Shown one piece after another: positions 9,826 through 19,308 of a DNA stretch of 64,000 nucleotides. Position numbers and translations under genes: made by a program. Source of the DNA: Globodera rostochiensis (Eukaryota; Nematoda; Chromadorea; Rhabditida; Heteroderidae); contig JAEVLN010000005.1 in assembly GCA_018350325.1 (NCBI GenBank), positions 2,924,142-2,988,141 of the forward strand. The letters are read 5' to 3'. Under the pieces are notes generated by a model. That model was not told where the DNA came from and made no database searches. It saw nothing but the letters and a program-made list of their open reading frames with translations. The stretch's first letter is position 1. The number at the start of each line of letters is the position of its first letter.

Positions 9826-9929
9826 TAATTGTTACCCCCTATTAGTTGCAAACATAAAAAAGGTTTAAAGCGTGAAAAAATAGTTTGGTAAGGATTTAAT
9901 AATTATTAATAATCGATCGATTTCTTTAC

Positions 9930-9981
9930 CCTGATCAGCTGTTATGTCCCCTGCAGTGGTTGATTCGGCCGAAATTGACAT
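9930..9981 (-). pseudogene. Orphan first exon of the coiled-coil SPRY type
   Basis: An intact ATG starts a 52-nt exon reading [17 protein letters not shown] with a normal GTAAAG donor. It has the same length and phase as the first exon of the gene at 26,570. It lies upstream (minus strand) of the decayed gene at 8,440-9,434, whose own first exon has lost its ATG. It could in principle give that locus a start, but no matching complete second exon follows. Confidence 0.6.
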
Positions 9982-10179
9982 ATTTATTTGACTATAAAAT
10001 TTTAGTTCTAAAATGACAAATTTTAAAACTGAACATTTAACCGTTTTGAATGAATTGACATTATTTACAAATTGAAAGTTGCCTCATTCTTTGTTGATCC
10101 GGTATGCACAATCAAGATGGCCAGAAACAGGCAATTTTTAGCGGAGTATTTTATGAATAAAAACTTAAATCGATGTTTG

Positions 10180-10345
10180 GAAGGGCCAATTTTGGAATCA
10201 AAAAAATAGGGGTACAAAATTAGATAACTTTTACCAATAAATGCCAAAAGTGATCGATATAATAAAACATATTTGGGGGGATGCGGGGGATGGGCATTTT
10301 TGCACAAAATGTGTGGAGAAAACAGAAATTAATTGACAGTTCGTG
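10180..10345. repeat. Dispersed non-coding repeat
   Basis: GGGGTACAAAATTAGATAAC, then AATAAATGCC, AACATATTTGGGG and AAAATGTGTGGAG, occur in the same order in reverse at 11,650-11,770 and partly at 1,640-1,720, 6,085-6,215 and 18,250-18,290. This is a dispersed family without coding capacity. Confidence 0.5.
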
Positions 10346-10472
10346 CATTAAGCCTTTGCAGCAATGCTTCCTGATCACTTTGCATCAACAAAAAGCTGAT
10401 CAATGGAAACGAGCTTTTGCTGGTCCTCATTTAACCAGCCAACAGTTTTTCGTATTTGGTCAAAATTGACAT
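10346..10472 (-). pseudogene. Relic of a coiled-coil first exon
   Basis: The minus strand begins ATG with MSILTKYEKL and then loses the frame relative to the intact exon at 22,132-22,329 ([13 protein letters not shown]). The downstream words QQKLVSID and LLMQSDQ are still recognisable. The flank 10,480-10,610 also matches 22,335-22,470, so exon and promoter were copied together and then decayed. Confidence 0.6.
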
Positions 10473-10619
10473 GCGAATTTCTACAAAATTGGAAATATTA
10501 TTAACCAATGGAACACATAAGCCAAATCACCAGACTTTAGATAAATTTAGAGAGAATTTCCACTAAAATGAGAGAGTTTTTTTAAATAAATAAATGTTTT
10601 AAATAAACTTAAATATTTA

Positions 10620-11630
10620 TAGACTGCCTAAAGTTGGGATTATCTTATAAATATTTGAATGGATTTTTGCGGTGGGCAAATGTTGACCTGAAAAAAGGGA
10701 GGGGCATTAACTTTTGGGAATTAATCTCTTTTTATTATATAAATTTGAATGTTTTATTTGCTCCCAGTAAAATGTTGACCCGGAGAATTTGAATAAATTT
10801 CAAAAAAGCATTTAATAAATCTTAAAAAATATGCTACAATATGTTATTTAAATAAATTAAAAATCTTCAAGTAAACTATACGCCTGGGGGAATTTGTTGC
10901 GTTAGAATCCAATTCATTTCAATTGAGATTACACGAAAAAATGTTTTTAAATATATTTTTTTGTTTAATTATGGTGCATGGCGTTTGATACTGACACCAA
11001 ATTCGATCATCGACCAATATGTGTTCAAATTCAGCAAAGGTTTATTCCGGTCCGCTTTGCCATGGGCCCGTATGCAAAGAACCGGGTACGGGTAAGGTTA
11101 CCTTATAAATTAGCTGCGGGTAAGATTGCTACCCTGGGTCGTAGCAGGGTAAGCACTCGACCTAGCCTCCTTTAAAATTAATTTAAAAATATTTAAAATT
11201 ATTAAGGAAAAATTAAGAGTGGGACTAAAAGAATAAAATCTGATCTTTCACATGACATATGTAATTTTCTTGGTTAATACTCATTTTTTCTTTAAATATA
11301 TTCGAGCAGTGCAGCAATCTGTGAGAAACTTAGCATAAATGGACAAAACAAATTTGTTTATAAAAACGCAGATTTTATCTCTTTTAGACAAAGTTGATAT
11401 AATTAAAAATATCTAGAGCTTTTTTTGGCTTACGGACTCGAATCCAGACCGTAGCAAATAATTGAATTTAAACTTAACCGATTTAGACCATCTAAACCCC
11501 ATTCGAAAGCTCTTGTCAAGATGAAGCTATCATTAAGCTAAAAAGCTTTGCGATTAGACAATTCTCAAAAACGTTATGGCCAGAAACTCCGGTCTGAATT
11601 TGGTTCGGTCAATTAACCCCGCCCACAACA
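10620..11630. other. AT-rich interval with repeat fragments
   Basis: The words GGTGCATGGCGTTTGAT at 10,973-10,990 recur at 60,838-60,855. A stretch with TTCAAATTCAGCAAAGG (11,026-11,042) resembles the 3' flank of the SPRY genes. A short GGTAAGGTTACC/GGGTAAGATTGCTACCC region lies at 11,085-11,155. No protein-like frame is convincing. Confidence 0.4.
11427..11500 (-). other. tRNA-like remnant
   Basis: The minus strand reads TGGTCTAAATCGGTTAAG (A-box-like) and GGATTCGAGTCC (B-box-like) at near-normal spacing, followed by an A-run. The stems do not fold into a convincing cloverleaf. Confidence 0.35.
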
Positions 11631-11799
11631 ATTGTTACACTCCATTTCCTCCCCCTCGTTTAGTTTTCTCCACACATTTTGGTGCAAAAATGCCTCTCCC
11701 CCGCATCCCCAAATATGTTTTATTATATCGGTCACTTTGATGGCTTTTATTGGTAAAAGTTACCTAAGTAATTTTGACAGTACAAAAATATATATAGTA

Positions 11800-12270
11800 T
11801 ATATTATTGCAGTATTTGTTTGCAAATTCGCATTGAGATGCTGCTGGTTGACCTCCACTCGTTTGGTATCTCGAGAATTTAGCATAAATGGGTTTTCCTT
11901 ATCTTGGTATTTGACCAGCAATGGGAAGAATAAGGTTCCGAACATAGTCATTTGCCTTTTTGCCCGAGCGAAATGGCTCTTGTGCGTTTCAATGAAACAA
12001 AGTCCAATCGTGGACGAATTTTACTTTCCTACCAATCCTTCGAATATTGCTTTTAGAACGAATCCCGAATGGAGGATGCCCAAGGCGGCCGCCATATTGC
12101 CCAGGGCGTGCCAGTACCCAAATTCCATGGCAATTTTGCTGTCAGCCGAATTATCAGAAATGAGATGGAATTGTGGGAATTCCAAACTAAATAGATTTAG
12201 TGCAAAAATATTCCAATTTAAGGGGGCTGAAGTTGAAGATTTCCATTCAAAGACTACAAAATTGTTTTAG
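11800..12270. other. Unrecognised open region, possibly coding
   Basis: The plus strand is open for about 150 codons to a stop at 12,268-12,270. The frame includes EWRMPKAAAILPRACQYPN and ends KTTKLF. The minus strand of 12,025-12,250 is also open, reading AMEFGYWHALGNMAAALG and GFVLKAIFEGLVGK, which looks like a membrane segment. Base composition is less AT-rich than the surroundings. Neither reading was recognised and no exon structure could be fixed. It may be a fragment of a gene or of a transposon. Confidence 0.3.
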
Positions 12271-12461
12271 AAAACCCTTTAGCCCCTACGGGGACGATCG
12301 TATCAACTATGAAAAAGTACGGGTCGTGATGGGGATTTCAAGTTTTTAAAAACCGGGACCGTGAATTATAAAGGGGGAATTATTGGCTAAATAGAAATTG
12401 AAAGTTTTTAGCACTAATTAAATGAAATAGAATAATCATAAATGCATTGCAATTAAAATAT

Positions 12462-13368
12462 GGTAAATACCCAACTCGCTACTTTGACCCAACTCGCTAC
12501 TTTGACCCAACTCGCTACTTTTGTCCCAACTCGCTACTTTTGTCCCAACTCGCTACTTTTGTCCCAACTCGCTACTTTTGTCCCAACTCGCTACTTTTAT
12601 CCCAACTTGCTACTTTTATCCCAACTCGCTACTTTTGTCCCAACTCGCTACTTTTATCCCAACTCGCTACTTTTGTCCCAACTCGCTACTTTTGTCCCAA
12701 CTCGCTACTTTTGTCCCAACTCGCTACTTTTGTCCCAACTCGCTACTTTTGTCCCAACTCGCTACTTTTGTCCCAACTCGCTACTTTTGTCCCAACTCGC
12801 TACTTTTGTCCCAACTCGCTACTTTTGTCCCAACTCGCTACTTTTATCCCAACTTGCTACTTTTATCCCAACTCGCTACTTTTGTCCCAACTCGCTACTT
12901 TTATCCCAACTCGCTACTTTTGTCCCAACTCGCTACTTTTGTCCCAACTCGCTACTTTTGTCCCAACTCGCTACTTTTGTCCCAACTCGCTACTTTTGTC
13001 CCAACTCGCTACTTTTATCCCAACTTGCTACTTTTGTCCCAACTCGCTACTTTTGTCCCGACTCGCTACCCTTTTTTATTTTTCAAAAACCATTTAAAAC
13101 AGAAAAACTACTAAATCATTGGCTAAAACCCATTACTTATTATATTATAAATATTAAGAAACCATAATGACCCACTACGACAGCGTTTTGTCTCCAATAC
13201 TTTAACAATTTCCGACTTTCACGAAAATCCGAACCTTTTGAATCCAATGTTTTATTCTAGGGTAGCGAGTTGGGACAAAAGTAGCGAGTTGGGATAAAAG
13301 TAGCGAGTCGGGTCAAAGTAGCGAGTTGGGGAGTAGCGAGTTGGCAGGTAGCGAGTTGGGTCTGGTCC
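12462..13368. mobile_element. Minisatellite-bearing element with 9-bp flanking repeat
   Basis: About 32 copies of a 19-bp unit (CTCGCTACTTTTGTCCCAA, with TTTTAT and CTTGC variants) run from 12,470 to 13,070. After a 190-bp unique stretch, about six inverted units follow at 13,262-13,360. The outer ends, GGTAAATACCCAACTCGC and GGACCAGACCCAACTCGC (reversed), agree at 14 of 18 positions. Both flanks carry the nonamer TTAAAATAT (12,453-12,461 and 13,369-13,377). A 9-bp duplication plus G-starting inverted ends fits a Mutator-like non-autonomous element, but an AT-rich 9-mer could match by chance. Variant units recur 13 units apart, suggesting block amplification. The long open frames here come from the absence of stop codons in the unit and are not genes. 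Confidence 0.6.
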
Positions 13369-13392
13369 TTAAAATATATATATTTTTTAGAA

Positions 13393-14331
13393 TATTTAAA
13401 GCCTGGCTGTTTCATTTAAAGTTTTTTCGGTTTTTTGTTGCTTTTTGGTGGCCAATTAATCCCAGATTTTGTTTTTATGGCTCCGACAAAACATATTTAA
13501 AGAAAACAATGATTTTATTAGCAAATTTTGATTTTAAATTTCAGTTAATTTACGCCTTGCCTCTTAAACATGCCTCGCGTCTGCTGCTGTTGTCCAACGG
13601 AATCAACACCAATTGCATTGGCCGCGTCCGAAAACTGCACGAAAAATGGCGGGTTCGAATTTTTTGTAAGAATTGTCCAAAATATTGTCAAAATTTGTGT
13701 TTCAAAAAAAATTAGTTTTCAAAGTCAATTAAAAGATTTTTCTAGGGGTAGTACTCGAGGGTGTAGAGTCCTAATCTGACCTCCATTTGCCCAATTTCGA
13801 ACCCCGGACACAAATTCGAACAACTTTTTATTCTATTTTAAAAAGCAATTTTACCCACATTCAAAAAGCATGAATTCGATCATTACACTTGTCTATTCGA
13901 TAAGGATCCCCCCTCCCTATGGTTTTGTATAAAAATGTCGCCCCCCCCCCGTTACAGAAATGCCAACATTTTCCTTTCCCTTAAACAGAATCGCTGGGAT
14001 TCCACGGCATGTCACGAACGCCTCGCGCTCTTTGAGCCCGGTCGATTGATTGTCCAACATAATGGAATGGAAAAGGGTAAATATTATTCTGTTAAAATGA
14101 TTTGATTGTTTATGAGATTTTAGACAATTTTTGAATTAACGCAATTTTCAGTGGGAGGCTCTGTCCGCGCTGAAAAACCAATGCAGGAAAATCCTTATTT
14201 CGAAGTGAAAATCTTAGAGAAAAGGTAATTTATAAATATTATAAAACATTTGCTGGGCTTTAACATATTTTATTATTATATTTAGCTATATTCACATTGG
14301 ACTTGCGACCAAACAAATGCCATTGGACATA
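13393..14331 (+). pseudogene. F-box+SPRY gene copy 1 of a tandem pair, truncated
   Basis: Exon 2 (13545-13652), exon 3 (13989-14076) and exon 4 (14152-14224) are well preserved: [31 protein letters not shown] and VRAEKPMQENPYFEVK. The first exon is absent; the copy begins inside intron 1, next to the minisatellite element. The core exon starts at 14,286 and breaks off after QMPLD at about 14,330, where sequence jumps back to intron 1 as part of a 924-bp direct tandem duplication. Intron 2 carries an extra dispersed repeat of about 250 bp (13,692-13,945) not present at 2,670-2,763. Confidence 0.8.
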
Positions 14332-15687
14332 TGTTTCATTTAAAGTTTTTTCGGTTTTTTGTTGCTTTTTGGTGGCCAATTAATCCCAGATTTTGTTTTT
14401 ATGGCTCCGACAAAACATATTTAAAGAAAACAATGATTTTATTAGCAAATTTTGATTTTAAATTTCAGTTAATTTACGCCTTGCCTCTTAAACATGCCTC
14501 GCGTCTGCTGCTGTTGTCCAACGGAATCAACACCAATTGCATTGGCCGCGTCCGAAAACTGCACGAAAAATGGCGGGTTCGAATTTTTTGTAAGAATTGT
14601 CCAAAATATTGTCAAAATTTGTGTTTCAAAAAAAATTAGTTTTCAAAGTCAATTAAAAGATTTTTCTAGGGGTAGTACTCGAGGGTGTAGAGTCCTAATC
14701 TGACCTCCATTTGCCCAATTTCGAACCCCGGACACAAATTCGAACAACTTTTTATTCTATTTTAAAAAGCAATTTTACCCACATTCAAAAAGCATGAATT
14801 CGATCATTACACTTGTCTATTCGATAAGGATCCCCCCTCCCTATGGTTTTGTATAAAAATGTCGCCCCCCCCCCCGTTACAGAAATGCCAACATTTTCCT
14901 TCCCTTAAACAGAATGCTGGGATTCCACGGCATGTCACGAACGCCTCGCGCTCTTTGAGCCCGGTCGATTGATTGTCCAACATAATGGAATGGAAAAGGG
15001 TAAATATTATTCTGTTAAAATGATTTGATTGTTTATGAGATTTTAGACAATTTTTGAATTAACGCAATTTTCAGTGGGAGGCTCTGTCCGCGCTGAAAAA
15101 CCAATGCAGGAAAATCCTTATTTCGAAGTGAAAATCTTAGAGAAAAGGTAATTTATAAATATTATAAAACATTTGCTGGGCTTTAACATATTTTATTATT
15201 ATATTTAGCTATATTCACATTGGACTTGCGACCAAACAAATGCCATTGGACATACATGTTGGACGTTACAAACAGTGTTTTCCCGGTTCCGGTTCCGGTG
15301 CCGGTTCCAACGGTTCCGGGAACCGGTTCCGGAACCGGAACCGCGGAACCGCAAAAAATTCGGAACCGATTTTGGAACCGGTTCCCGGAACCGCCAATAT
15401 CCGGAACCGCTTCGGAACCGGAACCGCCAAAATCCGGAACCGCTTTGGAACCGGAACCGTGGAACCGTAAAGAGCTTGGAACCGCTTCGGAACCGGTTCC
15501 GGAACCGGTTCCGATACATGTTTTTTCAGTGCATAATGAATTGATTTATGATTAATTTTTGAAGCGAATAGCCTTTTTACACAACAAAGCAATAACTTCC
15601 AAATACAAAGCAACAGCAATTTTGGATTTCATTGAGTATTTTTCGCTCTAATTAATCTATTAAATACAAGCAGATTAATATCTACAA

Positions 15688-15957
15688 ATGAGTAAAGAAC
15701 CAAAATCGGCTATTTGGCATTCCAATTACTTCAAGCGCAACATTGATGGAGATACGTTGTGCATTCTTTGTGAGCATAATCGGTGCAAAATGTGTAAATC
15801 GGCAAAAAACTCTTGTGTGTTAACGGGTTCACACGCTTCGAACGCCAAAAAACATCTAAAAACCCTCCACCCAAAAGAACATGAGAAATTTATGGTCATT
15901 GAAACAACAAACCAAACAGCCTCTACATCAACTCCGGGTAAAGAGCTAACATATTAG
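15688..15957 (+). CDS. hAT transposase fragment: BED-type zinc finger
   Basis: The frame starts MSKEPKSAIWHSNYFKR and contains CILC and, 40 residues on, HLKTLHPKEH. This is the aromatic-then-CxxC...HxxxxH layout of BED zinc fingers, which bind transposon ends. It lies 415 bp inside the left end, as expected for the N-terminus of a hAT transposase. The frame stops at 15,957. An intron starting near 15,936 (GTAAAG) and ending near 16,111 (TTGTTAG) may link it to the next piece, but the phase does not join cleanly. Confidence 0.8.
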   Translation: MSKEPKSAIWHSNYFKRNIDGDTLCILCEHNRCKMCKSAKNSCVLTGSHASNAKKHLKTLHPKEHEKFMVIETTNQTASTSTPGKELTY

Positions 15958-16120
15958 TTTAATTGGTTTTGATTTAAGAAAGGCAGCAAAAACGAAAGTT
16001 TGCCGAAGGTCCGCCATTCAGTGATTTTTTTAAAGCTCGTCTATGCCCTTCCAATGTTGTGACAGAGCAGGTTTCTAAGTAGTCTAAATCATTTGTACCA
16101 TCTTTTGTTAGGAACAGAAT

Positions 16121-16753
16121 TTGGCACGTTTGGTAGCTCGACCGACAACACCAATTTCGATTGTTGAATCGGATGAATTTATCAAATTTGTGGAAAATTA
16201 CGACTCTCGGTTTAAAATTCCGCGTAGTAGTCATGGAATCGAGCGTTTGCTCAAAGATAAAGCTACCGCAGTCTTCATTCAAATGAAAGAACTTATTGCT
16301 AATGCGCTGTCAAAGGTATTCCCTTACCAAAATACGTAGTTTTTTTTTCTTAAATCTTAGATCAGCATTGGTTTGGATGTTTGGACAGATCAGGGACTTA
16401 AGTACTCATATCTTGCAATGACAGGCCATTTCATTTCAAACGATTTTCAATACAAAAAAGTGTTTTTGGGAATCAAAGCAATTAAATCTCACACAGCTGA
16501 ATCAATTCGGAATGCCTCGGATCACATGCGTTCAGAAATAGGAATTTCTGAAAGTTGTATTTGCGCATACATCACCGACAACGGCTCGATGCGTTCTGCT
16601 CTGAGTTATTTAGCAATTCCATGCACAACTGCTCCCGTCGAACGTGTTTTCAGTTGTGCCGGCATAATGACAAAAGGGCTCAAAAATCGAACCCAGGAAA
16701 AATTGTTATCAAGAAAACTTATGGTTCACTTAAACAAGCTTCATTTGAATTAA
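16121..16753 (+). pseudogene. hAT transposase fragment: catalytic start plus dimerisation domain
   Basis: Two pieces can be spliced in frame across a short intron (about 16,316-16,361, GTATTC...TTAG): ...MKELIANALSK, then ISIGLDVWTDQGLKYSYLAM. The sequence continues to CAYITDNGS, typical of the hAT catalytic region, and then jumps straight to LSYLAIPCTTAPVERVFSCAG and KLLSRKLMVHLN, the hAT C-terminal dimerisation motif. Several hundred residues normally found between these motifs are missing, although the join at about 16,585 keeps the frame open. The product would have no complete RNase H-like active site but could still bind transposase subunits. Confidence 0.8.
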
Positions 16754-17724
16754 ATTGTTTCCGGTTTTAGCTTTCTTATCAAGACGTTTTATAAAATTGA
16801 TCATTTTCATGTAATGTTAATGAACAATATTTTCTTACATTTTTCTGATTTTTTTGAAAAATCTTTGGCCATATTTACAAATTTTTGGAATTCGGAACCG
16901 GAACCGTTGGAACCGGTTCCGGAACCGGTTCCCGGAACCGCGAAAATCCGGAACCGCTTTGGAACCGGAACCGCGGAACCGTGAAAATCCGGAACCGTTT
17001 TGGAACCGGAACCGCGGAACCGCGAAAATCCGGAACCGGTTTGGAACCGGAACCGCGGAACCGCGAAAATCCGGAACCGCTTCGGAACCGGAACCGTGGA
17101 ACCGTTAGAAAAAATGGAACCGGGAAAACACTGGTTACAAAGGCACTTACGCATACGGAAACTGGGGCATTCTTTGGGGTCACGAGGTCGATGGATGTTA
17201 CCACTCCTTCAATGGACGTCCTTTCATCGAAGGAAAGCCTCCGTTTGGCGTCGGCGACGTCGTCGGCTGCGGCGTCAATTTAAAAAATGGCCAAATTATT
17301 TACACAAAAAACGGGGAGCATTTGGGTGAGAAAGAATAAAAATTTGGGGCCAATTCAATAAAAAAGCCGTTTCTTGGTTACGGATGGGGCAAATTTTACC
17401 TTTCTCCCGTTCAACCAATTCGGAAGGCCCCGGGCGTCAAATTCAAAATTTATTGCACAATTCGTTCAAAAAATGCACGGAAAGAGACAAAAAGGAGCAT
17501 CGACAAAGCATGAACATAATTTTTAAGGGGGAGGGTTTTGGAATTATTTCGCCCAACTTTGGGGAACTAACTCTAAATGTCTTTTTGATTTTGCAGACAC
17601 CGCCAATTTATTTGTCAATTCTGCCGCCGATTTATTTCCGTGCGTTTCGTTGTTCGGGCCTGGCACTAAAATTGAAGCGATTTTTGGCCCCAATTTCCAA
17701 TTCAACATTTCCGAAGGCAATTAG

Positions 17725-18571
17725 AAACTAAAAAAAGAGGGGATTTATTTTGTTTTTTGAAGATTATGGTCATTTTATCATTTATTTGTTTTTTTGTCGT
17801 TTAAAGCATTTTATCCATTCATTTTGTTTTCGAATTGGTCAATATTTTTGGGGTTTGTCTTTAAAATTTGCTTTGCTGTTTTCAAATTCAGCAAAAGTTT
17901 AATCGCTTTATGTCCGAATCCCGTGCTGGGTCGTTTCTTAAATTCTGCCACATAAATTTTATGAAGTAATTTTAGACATCATAACTTTATTCACACCGCA
18001 CTAAATCAGTTAAACCTTATCCATTGGAAAGCTCCAAATGAGTAAAAGCTGTTTGTAAAACTAAACAAATCAAAAATCAAAGTTTTAAAAAGTTATCAGA
18101 AAAACCACGAAAAAGCCCGATATTTGGCAAGTTTACATTATAACTTTTTGAAACCATAAAATTGACTTTGCTGTATTGCTGCTTTCTCTACTCTTGAATG
18201 GTATAAGCCGTTACTAATTTAACAATTTTTTTAATAGTGCGACGAAGGTTGCCAAAATGTGTGGAGAAAACAGAAATGATTATGGGTCAACTTCAACAGC
18301 AGAGAAACCCCCCCCCCCCCCCTCCCCTGTACTATTTCGCTTTTCCTTTTTATCTCTAACAATCTCTTCGTTTGGTGTCATCTCTCCCTTAAGTTGTATT
18401 GGTCAGCCGCCGATTGGCCCGGTAATTAAGTCCTCAAGATTTATGTAAAATTTTATCTAAAATTTCCAATGACAACGGTTGCTTTGGACGGTTTATTTCC
18501 GCATAAAACTGAAACATTTGAACAAAATCATAAATAATCTGGTGTTAAATGAAAACGAATAATTATTTTTA
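17725..18571. other. 3' flank of the SPRY locus and AT-rich spacer
   Basis: The family 3' motif GTCATTTTATCATTTATTTG and TTTAAAGCATTTTATCC lie at 17,770-17,815, followed by TTCAAATTCAGCAAAAG at 17,881. A poly-C run of 14 is at 18,308-18,321. From 17,940 to 18,220 the sequence resembles an AT-rich dispersed repeat. No coding region is seen. Confidence 0.45.
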
Positions 18572-18893
18572 TTAAGCATTCTGCGATTTTTGCAACTTTT
18601 TTTTCATTTGTAATCTTCGAAGTTTGTTCCTTTTCTCGACATGCTTATCCCACAAATCTTTCTTCTGGGTGAGTTTCTCAAAATTATCCCTCAACTCATC
18701 GCCGATCTTTTTCGCACGTTCAGAGTACCTAATTCTAAACATTGTAGTGTTTTTGTCTCCATTTACCTAACTTGGGGACAACCTGCTTTTCGTTCTCACT
18801 TCAAACTCTTCCAATTTGTAGAAGGAATTTTAAACGTTTCAGAGACTCCTCCACTTTGCCCATTCAGTTGCTCCTTAGTAAAAAGTGAAAAAG
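18572..18893 (-). pseudogene. Remnant of an unrecognised coiled-coil gene
   Basis: The last exon (18572-18728) is clean, with an acceptor TTAG and a charged helical C-terminus: YSERAKKIGDELRDNFEKL...KHVEKRNKLRRLQ ending in KSQNA and a stop. Upstream (about 18,790-18,893), pieces EQLNGQ, VEESLKRLKFLLQ and KLEEFEVRTKSRL occur in different frames, so at least two small indels have broken the previous exon. The composition suggests a coiled-coil protein, not obviously related to the SPRY genes. I do not recognise the family. Confidence 0.5.
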
Positions 18894-19308
18894 CATTTAG
18901 CGTTTTTTAGCTTGACAGAAGCCGAGCGGGAATCTGCGTGGGAGCAGACGACTGATCAAGGCTTGTCGAGATGTTTGTTACGCGGTACCCCCGGTGAAAA
19001 ACAAAAACATGCACCCCTAATGGTGGTTTTTATGGGAGTTTGTTGGCATTTGTTATTACAAACATTAAAACAAAAGAAAAGGTAAAGCATTTAAAGTGAG
19101 AAGTTTTAAAAAAGGCGGCCAGAGCACATCCCTGGCACGGACAACTCGGCTATTAAATTTGAACACGCCAAAACAAATTTTACAGAAAAAACGCCAAAAA
19201 AATATCGACAAATTCGAAAACAAAATGAATTGGTAAAATGCTTTTGATCGACAAAGGAAAAAAAATGATAAAACGAGAACAAAACCATAAATCCTATCGT
19301 TTCAGTTT
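18894..19308. other. Spacer with reversed SPRY 3'-flank motif
   Basis: The reverse complement of the family's 3' flank is present at 19,140-19,290 (TTGAACACGCCAAAACAAAT, CGACAAAGG, ATGATAAAACGA), fitting the minus-strand SPRY relic that ends at 19,309. No other feature is visible. Confidence 0.45.

Larger units (their letters stand above)
15273..17133 (+). mobile_element. 1,861-bp hAT transposon, internally deleted
   Basis: The element has perfect 18-bp inverted ends (CAGTGTTTTCCCGGTTCC and its reverse complement) and a perfect 8-bp target duplication, GTTACAAA, at 15,265-15,272 and 17,134-17,141. About 230 bp next to each end are filled with GGAACCGGAACCGC-type repeats in opposite orientation, probably transposase binding sites. 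Inside are remnants of a hAT transposase: BED zinc finger, N-terminal catalytic part and C-terminal dimerisation region. The middle of the catalytic domain is gone, so the element itself cannot make a complete transposase. Intact ends and the undecayed target duplication point to recent insertion. This family might be mobilised by a full-length relative. Confidence 0.93.
14332..17724 (+). pseudogene. F-box+SPRY gene copy 2, interrupted by a hAT element
   Basis: This copy has exon 2 (14469-14576), exon 3 (14913-14999), exon 4 (15075-15147), the core exon (15209-15272 continuing at 17142-17325) and the last exon (17597-17724). Exon 1 is missing. Exon 3 has lost one base (AATCGCTGG in the sister copy has become AATGCTGG), shifting the frame. 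The core exon is split by the transposon at 15,273-17,133. Removing the element and one target repeat leaves 64+184=248 nt, exactly the family length, so the insertion hit an undamaged exon and is younger than the duplication. The remainder ([42 protein letters not shown]) is in frame. Confidence 0.85.

Noticed and set aside
12447..13167. Three overlapping plus-strand open frames of about 200-235 codons with repeated CPNSLLLSQLATF text
   Set aside because: A 19-bp unit without stop codons keeps all three frames open; there is no codon preference, splice structure or homologue.
15220..15555. Open frames rich in Pro/Glu/Arg text in the GGAACC arrays of the hAT element, also at 16,854-17,283
   Set aside because: They are translations of the subterminal repeats and cross the transposon/exon boundary.
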